A DNA stretch of 64,000 nucleotides. It comes from Synechococcus sp. AG-679-D13 (lineage in GTDB: Bacteria > Cyanobacteriota > Cyanobacteriia > PCC-6307 > Cyanobiaceae). The notes beneath the pieces were generated by a model. The model ran no database searches. It had not been told where the DNA came from and saw only the letters and a program-made list of their open reading frames with translations. The position numbers were made by a program, and so were the translations under genes. Positions 17,373 through 25,624 of this stretch are shown piece by piece. Location of the stretch: positions 1 to 64,000 of the forward strand of contig QCUM01000008.1 of NCBI GenBank assembly GCA_003210735.1, in the 5' to 3' direction. How positions within the stretch are numbered: the stretch's first letter is position 1; each line of letters begins with the position of its first letter.

Positions 17373-17603
17373 TTATTGCTGTTGACGGCTACGCCTCTCT
17401 CTCTTGCTTTTCGTCAGCTCACGGCCGTCAACCTCTGCCACTACTTCATTGTCGAAATCGTGCACCACTCGATAGCTACCCAACGTGGCCATGGATTTTG
17501 TACGAGCGTTAACGAATGCTCGGAACTCCGTCTTGAAGCACATTTCACGCCGCCAGCGTGAGTCGTCATCACGTCTTTCGATGCAGAACACAGTATTGAT
17601 CAT
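17373..17603 (-). CDS. small hypothetical protein
   Basis: 76 residues, starting MINTVFCIERRDDDSRWRRE and ending in a very basic tail (KSKRERRSRQQQ). The central GSYRVVHDFDNEVVAEVDG looks like two beta strands. No family known to me. The gene at 17616-17807 lies 12 bases upstream on the same strand. Confidence 0.5.
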   Translation of the reverse strand: MINTVFCIERRDDDSRWRREMCFKTEFRAFVNARTKSMATLGSYRVVHDFDNEVVAEVDGRELTKSKRERRSRQQQ

Positions 17604-17615
17604 CGTGTGTCTTCA

Positions 17616-17807
17616 TCAAAGACACAACTCTGGCATCGGTGGGTGAATATGCTGAACAGCTTCGGGATCATCAACCCCTTTGTCTTCAACCAAGCAAATA
17701 CGATCCTTGAGACCATGAGCGGCAGCTTGGAAAACGAACCCTCCCAAGCAACTACCGAAGGTGGCATCCAATGGTTCACCTTGCATTAATTTTGGAATTT
17801 CTTCCAC
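17616..17807 (-). CDS. possible small hypothetical protein
   Basis: 63 residues (MEEIPKLMQGEPLDATFGSC...). Acidic, three Cys, no domain. Supported by frame length and closeness to the next minus-strand gene only. Confidence 0.35.
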   Translation of the reverse strand: MEEIPKLMQGEPLDATFGSCLGGFVFQAAAHGLKDRICLVEDKGVDDPEAVQHIHPPMPELCL

Positions 17808-17881
17808 TACGGAAACGTTGTATCAAGAGCCACAAGCAGACAGGTCATTTAAAATTTTTGTTCTAATTCGCCCATTCGTCG

Positions 17882-18046
17882 ATGGCTCCTGCCGAACTCT
17901 CTTCAATGAAATGGGAGTGCGATGGTGAGCTGTCGAGCCAAGACACCTGGAATTTGGTGAAAAGGCTGACAAAGATCGAAGATCAGCGAAAAGCATCAGA
18001 CTTGCTACATCTTTCTTCCAAGCATTCACACGCCAAGAAGCGTTGA
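17882..18046 (+). CDS. small hypothetical protein
   Basis: 54 residues, MAPAELSSMKWECDGELSSQ to a basic end (SHAKKR). One amphipathic helix (DTWNLVKRLTKIEDQRK). No domain recognised. Confidence 0.4.
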   Translation: MAPAELSSMKWECDGELSSQDTWNLVKRLTKIEDQRKASDLLHLSSKHSHAKKR

Positions 18047-18295
18047 AGTGTCCATAAAACCACTGGCCCCTCTAGACAAACATTTATCCCTTAATTATTC
18101 AAAGAAATCACAATTATGCGAGCAAATTATTGACTATTAATGATTGCCACAAACTATATATCAACATTAAAGCCTGTATGCCCAGCTGTTGACTCAGCTT
18201 TGCGAATGAAAAGCCGTTGAGCATTGAACCAGAATCAAACCGACCCCTATGCATCGCGCTGTCATGAGCTATAAATCGGTTATCCCCATCATCCG

Positions 18296-18320
18296 ACCTG
18301 TCCAAGCGACAGGTTTTTTT
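18296..18320 (+). terminator. intrinsic terminator without an obvious upstream gene
   Basis: ACCTGTC-CAAGC-GACAGGT followed by seven T. A textbook rho-independent terminator. The 250 bases before it contain no plus-strand gene, so it may end a small RNA. Confidence 0.8.
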
Positions 18321-18499
18321 ATGTCCAGGCACGACGAGTGTTCGTGTGCAACCAATTCTTGATGCAGATCAAACAATCATCATCTCAAAATCGAAAAGAG
18401 TAGGCTTAGACATCACAGTATTGACACTTAACGCACGCCTGCAGCTGGATTGACCATTCATTCAAATCAGAATAGGCTGAGGCAAATTGACTGAGCCGA

Positions 18500-18772
18500 A
18501 TGAAGCTGCTTCGCACAGCATTCGCTTTTGCCGTATTGACAAACTCAGTATTAGGGATAAAGGCTGAACCAGTTGAGTGCGATTATATGCAGAAAATAAT
18601 GAACAAACTTGGGAGAGAGATGGCAGTAAACCGGCAAATCGTTGCTGCTTATGGAGATTCTGAACGTGGCATTGAAGCTAGCCAGGCACTTGCGAAGCAA
18701 ACAAAAGACTACCGTCTAACAAAAAAGCAATACCAGAAATCCTTTTGCGAGAACAGCTGGAGTCGAGACTAA
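18500..18772 (+). CDS. small secreted protein
   Basis: 90 residues. Signal peptide MKLLRTAFAFAVLTNSVLGI...AEP, then a charged helical mature region with two Cys (VECDYM, SFCENS). AT-richer than average. No domain recognised. Confidence 0.6.
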   Translation: MKLLRTAFAFAVLTNSVLGIKAEPVECDYMQKIMNKLGREMAVNRQIVAAYGDSERGIEASQALAKQTKDYRLTKKQYQKSFCENSWSRD

Positions 18773-18793
18773 CAAAAAATGGGCATTAAATCT

Positions 18794-19501
18794 TCAATAT
18801 TTAGCAGATGAATTTCCAAACCAAGGAGCAATTGAGCCCAGCAGGATAAAACTGCATGCAAAAATCTTCAATGACTCTTCTATGACGTAAAGGAAGCTTT
18901 TAAGATCTGAATACAAGGCTTTGCCAAGAAAGAATTTTAAAATATGGCCGCCATTGGTCAATAAATCGACCACCACCATTAATAGAACTAGACAACAAGC
19001 AAAGGCATATGCCGCCAACATCATCGGATAGGCAGAAAATGTATCCCGATATCTAATCAAAAACCAAATAGCTGCAGCCAGAACAATCACCACAATTAAA
19101 TCATCCAATTTATCAGTAACAGCATTGGATTTAATCTTTGCCAAGGCGTCTAGCCAGTGATGCAATTTAAAATCTATTTTTTCATGTATTTCAAACAAGT
19201 CGTCAAGGGAAAGATATGCGAATGCGAATCCACACCAAAACCAAGTATTTTTTTGACTCAAAGGATTCTCAAATATATATGTTATCGATGGAGTTAGCTT
19301 GAGGTGGAACAAAAAACATGAAAGCGATGAAATCGCAAGCAAAGCAACGGGATAAAAGGTCCCTAAATATCCTTCGTGAAAGAAATAATCCAGGGACTGA
19401 TGAAAATAAACCCCCAGAAAAGAAAGGACAGCAACTAAAAGAGCAGATGATACAAAAAGGAGAAAGGAAAAGAACAGAAAAATCCAGTTATTCCTTTTCA
19501 T
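18794..19501 (-). CDS. multi-pass membrane protein, AT-rich
   Basis: 235 residues from ATG 19501 (MKRNNWIFLFFSFLL); a start nine codons earlier is possible. About six hydrophobic helices. A charged loop with DDLFEIHEKIDFKLHHWLD between helices could be functional, as the acidic/His residues stand out. No family recognised. AT-rich codon use suggests transfer. Confidence 0.65.
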   Translation of the reverse strand: MKRNNWIFLFFSFLLFVSSALLVAVLSFLGVYFHQSLDYFFHEGYLGTFYPVALLAISSLSCFLFHLKLTPSITYIFENPLSQKNTWFWCGFAFAYLSLDDLFEIHEKIDFKLHHWLDALAKIKSNAVTDKLDDLIVVIVLAAAIWFLIRYRDTFSAYPMMLAAYAFACCLVLLMVVVDLLTNGGHILKFFLGKALYSDLKSFLYVIEESLKIFACSFILLGSIAPWFGNSSAKY

Positions 19502-19772
19502 CTTGAGAGGCAGCGCTACGAGTCGCAATATTAATCGACAATATCCAGCCCAAAATTGTTCCTTATACAGATCGTTTCACAAATCGACTCATCTACAAAA
19601 TATTTAGCAAGGGCTGTAATAAGGTATGCCAGTCATATGCAGAATCAATTCCGAAAGGAACCATGCCAGCTGATTCCAAACCAGGGCTAAGTTGATGGCT
19701 AAGAAAATAGAGTAAAACGTTAGCCCTTAGAAAGCTGCATCCAGTCCGTCAATGTCAACTGCATCTGACCAT

Positions 19773-20087
19773 TCAGTCTTTGAAATCTTCCAATGCGATC
19801 AGTTTGCTGTCTGGGCTGTTGAACGGCAGCATCAACTTTTGAACACAATCGGCATTAACCCAACGAACCACACCTGAATCAACATCGGCCACCTGAACAA
19901 GGGATGGCTCTCTTGAATGGGTTGCGGCCCTATCCATGACGATCACCTCACCCAACCACCAGGCAGAGCTGTCGGAATCCACCAGTTCTGGATGATCCCA
20001 AACCAACACGACGTCTCCTGGCTTGACAGCCACAAATACAGGGATGGACAGGGTTCCTTTGAACATGCCGTGATCAACACTCATCGC
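19773..20087 (-). CDS. DUF3104 domain protein
   Basis: 104 residues from ATG 20087 (MSVDHGMFKGTLSIP); the frame is open 40 codons further. The DUF3104 core is clear: KPGDVVLVWDHPE, AWWLGEVIVMD and VQVADVDSGVVRWVNADCV, matching the paralogue at 37210-37569 throughout. The family is specific to picocyanobacteria and has no assigned role. A beta-rich, small SH3-like fold is plausible from the WWxGxV pattern, which is inference. The C-terminus carries an extra ~20 residues. Confidence 0.75.
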   Translation of the reverse strand, partial: AMSVDHGMFKGTLSIPVFVAVKPGDVVLVWDHPELVDSDSSAWWLGEVIVMDRAATHSREPSLVQVADVDSGVVRWVNADCVQKLMLPFNSPDSKLIALEDFKD

Positions 20088-20563
20088 CGCCTCTAACTCC
20101 AATACATTTGTTCTAAACACAGAGCACGCAACTGGCAATGAGCGAATAGGCCTGACATTTCTTGTTCTATCTATTGGACGACGACATTCACCAGAACGTT
20201 CTACCAAGTCAAAAGACCTGGCAACAGAAGAGTTGGAAGGTGATTTGTATGCAGCCTATGAGCTGGATCAATTGAGAGGAGTTATTGGATGATGGACTGA
20301 AAACGATGAATAGGAAGGACTCGGTGCAAACAAAGAGCCACCTCTTGCAAAGGCGGCTCAAAAGCCAAGGCAATCCCCATCACCCAGCCAATTTGCACCA
20401 CATCTTGATGTGATGCACAAATACTACTCTTAAGACCCTATATGTGGTGGGTAACAACAGTTACTTAAGGCTCCTATGAAGTTGGATGTCTTTTGTGGCC
20501 ATACTGACGGCATCCCTGCATCTAGCGCTTATCAGAGGTATATTCAGCTTCCCCATCACCCGG

Positions 20564-20589
20564 CCTGCCCTCGAGGCGGGTTTTTTTTT
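20564..20589 (+). terminator. intrinsic terminator, no clear upstream gene
   Basis: CCTGCC-CTCGA-GGCGGG with one T:G pair, followed by nine T. No plus-strand gene ends just before it, so it may terminate a small RNA transcribed from about 20.4-20.5 kb. Confidence 0.75.
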
Positions 20590-20638
20590 GCCAGTGCGCT
20601 ACTGGTAGCGCCTGCCTGAAAAGCCAGTGGCCATCAAA

Positions 20639-20662
20639 GAAAAAAGGAGGGTGTGCCCTCCT
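20639..20662 (-). terminator. intrinsic terminator on the minus strand
   Basis: Read on the minus strand: AGGAGGG-CACA-CCCTCCT followed by a T-run. Candidate transcripts from the 20.7-21.1 kb side would end here; the open frames at 20634-20932 do not look like proteins. Confidence 0.75.
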
Positions 20663-21004
20663 CGATACCCCTTTCAGTCAACGTTGAAGCTTGATGCTTG
20701 CGATCGCCGCGTCTCCCGGATGGTGTTGACCTTTTGATTGTTGTGGATTGAGTGGATCCAAGAGGTGGCGACAGACACTGATTCCATCGTTGTGACCAAA
20801 CCAGAACAAGAGGTTCCATTCGCTACACGGGGTCGGGGCACACAATCTTGAAGGCCAACAATCGGCCAACAATGCGGTTATGCCCGAGTGGATGAATGAA
20901 CGGTTGACTGATAACACAGAACAACAGCCCAACAGGAATCAGAGCACGTAAGAAGCCGAAAGAGCAGATCAGCCTGAATTGACAGATCGATAAGTCTGCT
21001 GAGA

Positions 21005-21085
21005 TTATTTCTTATCGGTCTGAATAATCCTAATTGCATTAACAACGACTGCCAGGTAGATGGCAATTAGCAAGCCAACAATCAT
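21005..21085 (-). CDS. 26-residue single-helix membrane peptide
   Basis: MIVGLLIAIYLAVVVNAI then a polar tail ending TDKK. One transmembrane helix. Its ATG overlaps the stop of the upstream gene (ATGA), so it would be translationally coupled to it. Confidence 0.5.
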   Translation of the reverse strand: MIVGLLIAIYLAVVVNAIRIIQTDKK

Positions 21086-21738
21086 TTCCCCTCCTCCACA
21101 TCAATCAGTGCCTGTATTAATGCTGGGTTGAATGCCTTATAGGCCTGCAGAACAAGAGCATCACCACCAGTCAGGTTCTGCTGATTCGACAGATAGCCCG
21201 TCGTCACCAACGCTACGCCACATGACTCACGATCAGCACCAAGGAAGTAGGCATTGACGACATCCTCTGGGTCCTGGATCGATGTGTAGTTGTGGAGAAG
21301 GTCAAGCAGCTTTTCACCTGTGACTGGTTGAACATTCCAGTTGAATTCATGGAGGGGAAGATCCACCCAACCTTGAGGCAAATACGGAAGGTGCCCTTCA
21401 AAAACATGGTCGAGATAGTCGTGATAAAAGCCAAGAGGCTGGTCATCATCAGTCCACTTGTCAGCAAGGAAGGGGTAACCGTTGGCGAGCCGCTCTTCAG
21501 TGAATCCGCAATAACCCCAGGTGTTGCTGATGTAGTTCGCCAGTGAGACCTCGTCTTTGCCGATGACCTCGGCGAACAGGAAACAGAGCTTGGCCGTCAA
21601 CACGATTGCTTCCTCATCCCATTGATCGGCATTCAGTAGTCGGTCTGCTTTGACTTCGAGGCGAACAAGCAAGTCATCCAACTGATGGCGATAGGTCTTG
21701 GACGAGGCAGCAACCATTGGGGGGAGAGTGATCGTCAT
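21082..21738 (-). CDS. hypothetical soluble protein
   Basis: 218 residues from ATG 21738 (MTITLPPMVAASSKTYRHQL); an ATG two codons earlier is also possible. Acidic, helical, with aromatic-rich middle (NTWGYCGFTEERLANGYPF, DQPLGFYHDYLDHVF). No domain known to me. Divergent from the CopG-like gene at 21880 and followed by an overlapping 26-residue membrane peptide, which suggests a small operon. Confidence 0.65.
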   Translation of the reverse strand: MTITLPPMVAASSKTYRHQLDDLLVRLEVKADRLLNADQWDEEAIVLTAKLCFLFAEVIGKDEVSLANYISNTWGYCGFTEERLANGYPFLADKWTDDDQPLGFYHDYLDHVFEGHLPYLPQGWVDLPLHEFNWNVQPVTGEKLLDLLHNYTSIQDPEDVVNAYFLGADRESCGVALVTTGYLSNQQNLTGGDALVLQAYKAFNPALIQALIDVEEGK

Positions 21739-21879
21739 CCGCAAGAATCCACGTCAATACCCCAGTTATATACCTTTTGAATATGCCTTGTCTATGTCGA
21801 CGACGAATAAAGCAGCACACGGCGGGTACCAAACCACCACAACGCTAGGCTCTGACTACGACTTAAGTGCCTGAGGTCT

Positions 21880-22164
21880 ATGACTGAATACCGTTCCATC
21901 AACCTCCGCTTCCCCGTCGACCTGCTGGATCAAGTGGATCAGGCGGCGAAAGCCAGTGGCCTGGATCGGTCGAACTGGCTCAGGGCAGCAGCTTTTGAAA
22001 AACTGAACGGAACCCAGCCCTCAGCCAGCCGTGACTGGGAGCTGGTGAAGGATGTCAAAACAGTTGACCCACGAGCACGGGAAATCATCAAAGACGTGCT
22101 GCTCAGACTGGAACGGCTGGAAGGCGCTGTGTTTTCAACTGACAAGCAGGATCCATTTGCATAA
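21880..22164 (+). CDS. ribbon-helix-helix (CopG/Arc-type) protein
   Basis: 94 residues. The N-terminal 45 residues are a ribbon-helix-helix: strand YRSINLRFPVD, helix LLDQVDQAAKAS, turn GLD, helix RSNWLRAAAFEKL. The rest is helical (IIKDVLLRLERLEG). Such proteins dimerise and bind DNA as repressors, often as antitoxins. No toxin-like gene is adjacent in the same direction, so autonomous regulation of the divergent 21738 gene is as likely. The intergenic region (21739-21879) would hold the operator. Confidence 0.7.
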   Translation: MTEYRSINLRFPVDLLDQVDQAAKASGLDRSNWLRAAAFEKLNGTQPSASRDWELVKDVKTVDPRAREIIKDVLLRLERLEGAVFSTDKQDPFA

Positions 22165-22422
22165 GACAAGCAGCAGGGGAGATACCGAAAGGAGTCACAC
22201 CGAACACCAATCACAATTCAATATCTTCACAACAAAATCTTCATCTACATACTGAAGATCAATATTTTTCCACCAGAAATGAACCCAGAAGTCCTGGCCT
22301 GCCGCGGACAATCCAGTCGCCAACGAGCTAACAAAGCTGACGCGTTGAACATCTCAGTGCGTGTCGGCGGATTGACACCCTGAACGCAGCACCAGGAACA
22401 TGAACCCTTTGTATCAATTTGG

Positions 22423-22515
22423 ATGGAGACGCAGGCCCTGATCACCATTGGAACGCCATTTCTGGTGTTCGGGGCTGTGTTTGTCGTTCTGATCCTTGTG
22501 TGGGACAAGCAATGA
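22423..22515 (+). CDS. 30-residue membrane peptide
   Basis: METQALITIGTPFLVFGAVF continuing to VLILVWDKQ. One transmembrane helix. Its stop overlaps the next small gene as ATGA, indicating translational coupling. Confidence 0.55.
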   Translation: METQALITIGTPFLVFGAVFVVLILVWDKQ

Positions 22516-22634
22516 CGACGGTTTCAGTGCTCGGGTTGTTCTGGACTCCCTATGCCGACTGGATCTACACCGTTTTGAGCCTCAGCGGATTGCTGCTGAT
22601 CTGCTGGTTGGTGTTAGGCCGATCCAGCACCTGA
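22512..22634 (+). CDS. 40-residue membrane peptide
   Basis: MTTVSVLGLFWTPYADWIYT then a hydrophobic helix (VLSLSGLLLICWLVLG) and RSST. It starts inside the stop of the preceding 30-residue gene. Likely a two-peptide membrane unit of unknown role; convergent with the J-domain gene two bases on. Confidence 0.55.
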   Translation: MTTVSVLGLFWTPYADWIYTVLSLSGLLLICWLVLGRSST

Positions 22635-22636
22635 GA

Positions 22637-22954
22637 TCAGGCGGCAATCGCCTCCATTTCAGGCTCCAGCAGAACATCGCGGGCGTTGTTGTAGCGGGTC
22701 ATCAGTTCGGGGTCTCCGCCCTTATCCGGGTGATGCTTCACCGCGAGGAGCTTGTGAGCTTGCTTCACCTGCTGTTCTGTCAGGCGACCGGACAGGGGCA
22801 GTCCAAGGCTCTGCCTGGCCTTGATGGCATCGATATCCGGATCACGCCCCATCGGGCACTGCTCGCGCTTGTGATTCGATTTACCAGGCTTGCGCTTGCC
22901 ACCCGATTTCTTGTTGCGGCTGCTTCCGCCACCAAAACCCGTTTTCGTCGTCAC
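22637..22954 (-). CDS. short J-domain (DnaJ-like) protein
   Basis: 105 residues from GTG 22954 (TTKTGFGGGSSRNKKSGG); a longer start would overlap the lipase gene. The N-terminal third is Gly/Lys/Ser-rich and basic. A single J domain follows with the HPD motif in LLAVKHHPDKGGDPELM and helix 4 NNARDVLL at the C-terminus. No Gly/Phe or zinc-finger region. J domains stimulate Hsp70 ATPase; the client is unknown. Start choice is moderate. Confidence 0.8.
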   Translation of the reverse strand: MTTKTGFGGGSSRNKKSGGKRKPGKSNHKREQCPMGRDPDIDAIKARQSLGLPLSGRLTEQQVKQAHKLLAVKHHPDKGGDPELMTRYNNARDVLLEPEMEAIAA

Positions 22955-23022
22955 CAATGAACACCGCACAAGGGGCCCACATTGCCTGATCGCGGATCCA
23001 GAGCAGAGGCCTCGGATCTCTC

Positions 23023-23787
23023 TCAGCCCTCCAGAGCCGACCACCAGGCCTCGACACGATCAAGGGATCCATACCAGGAACTGCCGAACAGGCCGCCATG
23101 GGCCGTGTCCTCCAGCACCAAGCTCCGGGCCTGCCGGAGCAAAGCAGATGCCTCGGGGACCAGCCCATCTCCCGGTGCACTGGGGTCACCGCAGATCTGG
23201 TTGTAGGAGCGGGATGCTGACCGGCGGCTGAAATTGCTCGCGTTGCTGCCGAGCAAATCCAGGCGACCAGCCACCGCCAGATAGTCCACACGATCCGCCA
23301 GAGGACAGCCGGGAAAACGACGGTCCACCTGTGCCCGCAGCGGTGTCGCTCTCCGAGCCTGATGGGGGCTTCCCAGCGTGACCAACCGGTTGCAACGATC
23401 TGCACCTCTGTAAGTGCGTCCCTCAAACGGTTCATCACTCAGGTAAGGGCGCAACATCACTCCCCCGGAGCTGTGGCCAATCAAGGTCACCGAGCGTCTG
23501 GGGTCACGGCTTTGAAGCTCCTGCACACAGGCATCGACCCGGTCGAGCAGACGAACCCAGCCGAATCCCCAACTTGTGGCCAGCCAGTCCAGCCTTGTGG
23601 CATGAACGATGCGAACCGGAGCTCCGCTACGCCGCTGAATCCAGTCCGCCATCGGCAGGTAGGCCTCATCGGTGATCAGAAAACCGCCCAGGATCACCAC
23701 GGGCTGATCGAGGGCTACTTGGACCACAGACGCCAAATCAGTCCAGACATGTTGATCATCGGATCCATCGAGCGATCCATCAATCAA
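23023..23787 (-). CDS. alpha/beta hydrolase, lipase/esterase-like
   Basis: 254 residues. Oxyanion region PVVILGGFLITDEAYLPMAD, nucleophile elbow TLIGHSSGGVM with the catalytic Ser, then LVTLGSPHQAR. The acid and His of the triad are probably in GDGLVPEAS and EDTAHGGLFG. This layout fits PGAP1/lipase-class hydrolases of unknown substrate, without a clear signal peptide. The C-terminus lies just upstream of the J-domain gene on the same strand. Confidence 0.82.
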   Translation of the reverse strand: MIDGSLDGSDDQHVWTDLASVVQVALDQPVVILGGFLITDEAYLPMADWIQRRSGAPVRIVHATRLDWLATSWGFGWVRLLDRVDACVQELQSRDPRRSVTLIGHSSGGVMLRPYLSDEPFEGRTYRGADRCNRLVTLGSPHQARRATPLRAQVDRRFPGCPLADRVDYLAVAGRLDLLGSNASNFSRRSASRSYNQICGDPSAPGDGLVPEASALLRQARSLVLEDTAHGGLFGSSWYGSLDRVEAWWSALEG

Positions 23788-23824
23788 AGACGAACACAGC
23801 TTGGGTCTTGTCGTTGGGCGTTGA

Positions 23825-24307
23825 TCAGATCAGCTCAGGATGAGCTGGATCACCCTTGAAAGGTCCGATGGTCCAACTGGAGATCCAACCGCCGTAGAAC
23901 GTGCCGGGCTGTGGAGTGACCGGTTCACCTTCCAGCAGACATTCATCCACCAGTCGTGGATAGAGGCTGATCCAACCCGCAAATGAATCGAAACGCGGAG
24001 TGGGATTTGGATAGCTCCAGCCGGCCCGGGTGCGGACGTCGCTGCCATCTGACGTGCTCAGGTCCCAGTAGGACGCGATGCCTTTCCATTCGCAGAAGCT
24101 CGGACGACCGCTGGTGGCGTGGAGCGTCCCGGCTTTGAAGGCCGAAGGGTCGATGTAAATGGTCGGTGGGTGAAAGGTTTCGCAGACGCGGGCATATTTC
24201 GTATCCGTTGCAATGCATTCATCACCGATGCGAACGGCGACAGAGCCCTTCACCAGCTCGATTCTTGGCGGGCGTGGGTAATCGGCGACCTTCTCGGTTG
24301 CAGGCAT
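23825..24307 (-). CDS. DUF427 protein
   Basis: 160 residues from ATG 24307 (MPATEKVADYPRPPRIELV); upstream in-frame codons to 24472 lack family similarity. The DUF427 pattern is clear: PTIYIDP, FCEWKGIASYWDL and PRFDSFAGWISLYP. The domain has a small beta fold and no agreed function. The lipase-like gene lies 37 bases downstream on the same strand. The region upstream on the opposite strand holds repeat copy B. Confidence 0.85.
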   Translation of the reverse strand: MPATEKVADYPRPPRIELVKGSVAVRIGDECIATDTKYARVCETFHPPTIYIDPSAFKAGTLHATSGRPSFCEWKGIASYWDLSTSDGSDVRTRAGWSYPNPTPRFDSFAGWISLYPRLVDECLLEGEPVTPQPGTFYGGWISSWTIGPFKGDPAHPELI

Positions 24308-24467
24308 TTGATCAAGGGAGATTTCAAGACGGTAAAAGCGGCAGCGTGAAGACGACATCAAGATTCGAGCCCGCTTGTGCAGAAAAGAATCGTCTTGAAC
24401 AGCGAGGCTGCGGGGTTGATCTGCACCCTTTGATTTGATCCGGCTCAAGATTTGACGCGGTGTGCGC

Positions 24468-24600
24468 GACAAAATGAGCGTTAAGGCTGATTGCCTTGTG
24501 GGCGCCAGCTGACGAGATTGAATTCATTGAGCCTGGGGGAGCCGATGACGGTTGAAACTCCACCGAAGCAGTCAGCGACAGCAAGACCAGCCTCCTGACT
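24468..24600 (+). ncRNA. repeat element copy B, 5' half only
   Basis: Matches the leader and micro-ORF of copies A, C and D: AAATGAGC, GGCTGATTGCC, GACGAGATTGAATTCATTGAG, GGGGGAGCC, micro-ORF, TGACTT. The structured tail is absent; instead a 98-residue gene starts at 24643. Either a truncated copy or a leader that controls that gene. Confidence 0.5.
24545..24598 (+). CDS. micro-ORF of repeat copy B
   Basis: 17 residues, MTVETPPKQSATARPAS, preceded by GGGGGAG. Shares M-T-x-[DE]-T-P-P with copies A, C and D but is three codons longer. It lies 44 bases before the next gene. Confidence 0.4.
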   Translation: MTVETPPKQSATARPAS

Positions 24601-24642
24601 TGATGAAGAGGTGGCCTGAAGCAACCCTGCCCTGAAGGAACC

Positions 24643-24939
24643 ATGGTGATCCAGAAACCGTCTCAGACCAGAACGCCTGCAGCCACCGTGGTGTCTGCGG
24701 AGATGGAGTGCCGCACCCGCAATGACCGACAGAGCTACCTCTCGATCACCCGTGCCATTGCAAACGCACAATTCGTGCTGGCTGATCAGGAACTGAGCCG
24801 ACGTCTCTGGCAAGACGTCGGCGATCGGGATCTTGAAGTGGGCCGCATTCTTCATCTCCTGTATGGAGGATGGGATCTCGACAACAACGAGGAGGTTCAG
24901 GACGCCGATGCGCAGTTCCTGGCCCTTTCCCTCTACTGA
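24643..24939 (+). CDS. hypothetical protein downstream of repeat copy B
   Basis: 98 residues from ATG 24643 (MVIQKPSQTRTPAATVVSAE). Helical middle with SYLSITRAIANAQFVLADQ and an acidic end DNNEEVQDADAQFLAL. No domain recognised. The upstream micro-ORF and conserved leader could act as a translational control region. Confidence 0.6.
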   Translation: MVIQKPSQTRTPAATVVSAEMECRTRNDRQSYLSITRAIANAQFVLADQELSRRLWQDVGDRDLEVGRILHLLYGGWDLDNNEEVQDADAQFLALSLY

Positions 24940-24964
24940 GCTGCCTCGATCAAGAGGGAAAGGT

Positions 24965-25621
24965 TCAGCCCAGTGGTTTCGTGGCCACCACAGCAAAGAA
25001 AGGGTCTCCATTGCCTCCGAGCAACCCCATCACGCCACCGCCACGGGTGGATTCAGCCACAATTTCTGGCTTCGGCCAGCCCTGGGCCATCAGCACCTCG
25101 GCGACGTAGCTGAGGTGATCGCGGTCATCGCCATCGGTCCAGATCTGTGGAGCCTTGGTAAAGAACATCCGGTTACTGAAAGCCACGATCACCTGCCCCT
25201 TGGGCCTGGTGATGCGCAGGAGTTCAGCCGCCACGGCTTCCGGTTGCTGCAGATACTGCCAACCGGCAACGATCAGCGTGCAGTCCGTGCTGTCGTCGTC
25301 CAGGGGGAGGGTCTGATCCCGATTGAAGTTCTGAACCCAATGCCGATCGAGTCGGGGGTTGGCGGTCAGCTCCTCTTCATTGAGACCATGGCCGACCACC
25401 CGGTCGTAATGGATGTCGTCAGGTAGGTGGCTGACCCAGCTGCTCATCAGATCCAGAACCTCGGCGCAGGGTGGAATCCGCTCCCGATAAAGCTGCGTCA
25501 ACCGAGCGCGGAATCCTGCATCGAGATGATGCACAAAGCGAGGCTCGCTATAGAACAGCGCGTCATCACTGCCATCAAGCTTGTAACGCTGGGCCTCCTC
25601 GAGCACACGAATTGCAGGCAT
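24965..25621 (-). CDS. SAM-dependent methyltransferase-like protein
   Basis: 218 residues of class I methyltransferase type. The glycine-rich motif is weak (CAEVLDLMSSWVSHLP), but LPLDDDSTDCTLIVAGWQYL and ELLRITRPKGQVIVAFSNRMF are the usual motif II/III regions. Widespread in cyanobacteria with unknown substrate. The HLIP gene ends 3 bases upstream on the same strand, so the three genes from 26289 down to 24965 look like one operon. Confidence 0.75.
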   Translation of the reverse strand: MPAIRVLEEAQRYKLDGSDDALFYSEPRFVHHLDAGFRARLTQLYRERIPPCAEVLDLMSSWVSHLPDDIHYDRVVGHGLNEEELTANPRLDRHWVQNFNRDQTLPLDDDSTDCTLIVAGWQYLQQPEAVAAELLRITRPKGQVIVAFSNRMFFTKAPQIWTDGDDRDHLSYVAEVLMAQGWPKPEIVAESTRGGGVMGLLGGNGDPFFAVVATKPLG

Positions 25622-25624
25622 CGC

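Noticed and set aside
20634-20932. Two minus-strand open frames near the 20639 terminator
   Set aside because: They are poor in protein-like pattern, have no ribosome-binding site, and one would read through the terminator stem.
21241-21262. GGAAGTAGG core as part of a glutamine riboswitch
   Set aside because: It lies in the coding sequence of the 21082-21738 gene and no pairing partners are nearby.
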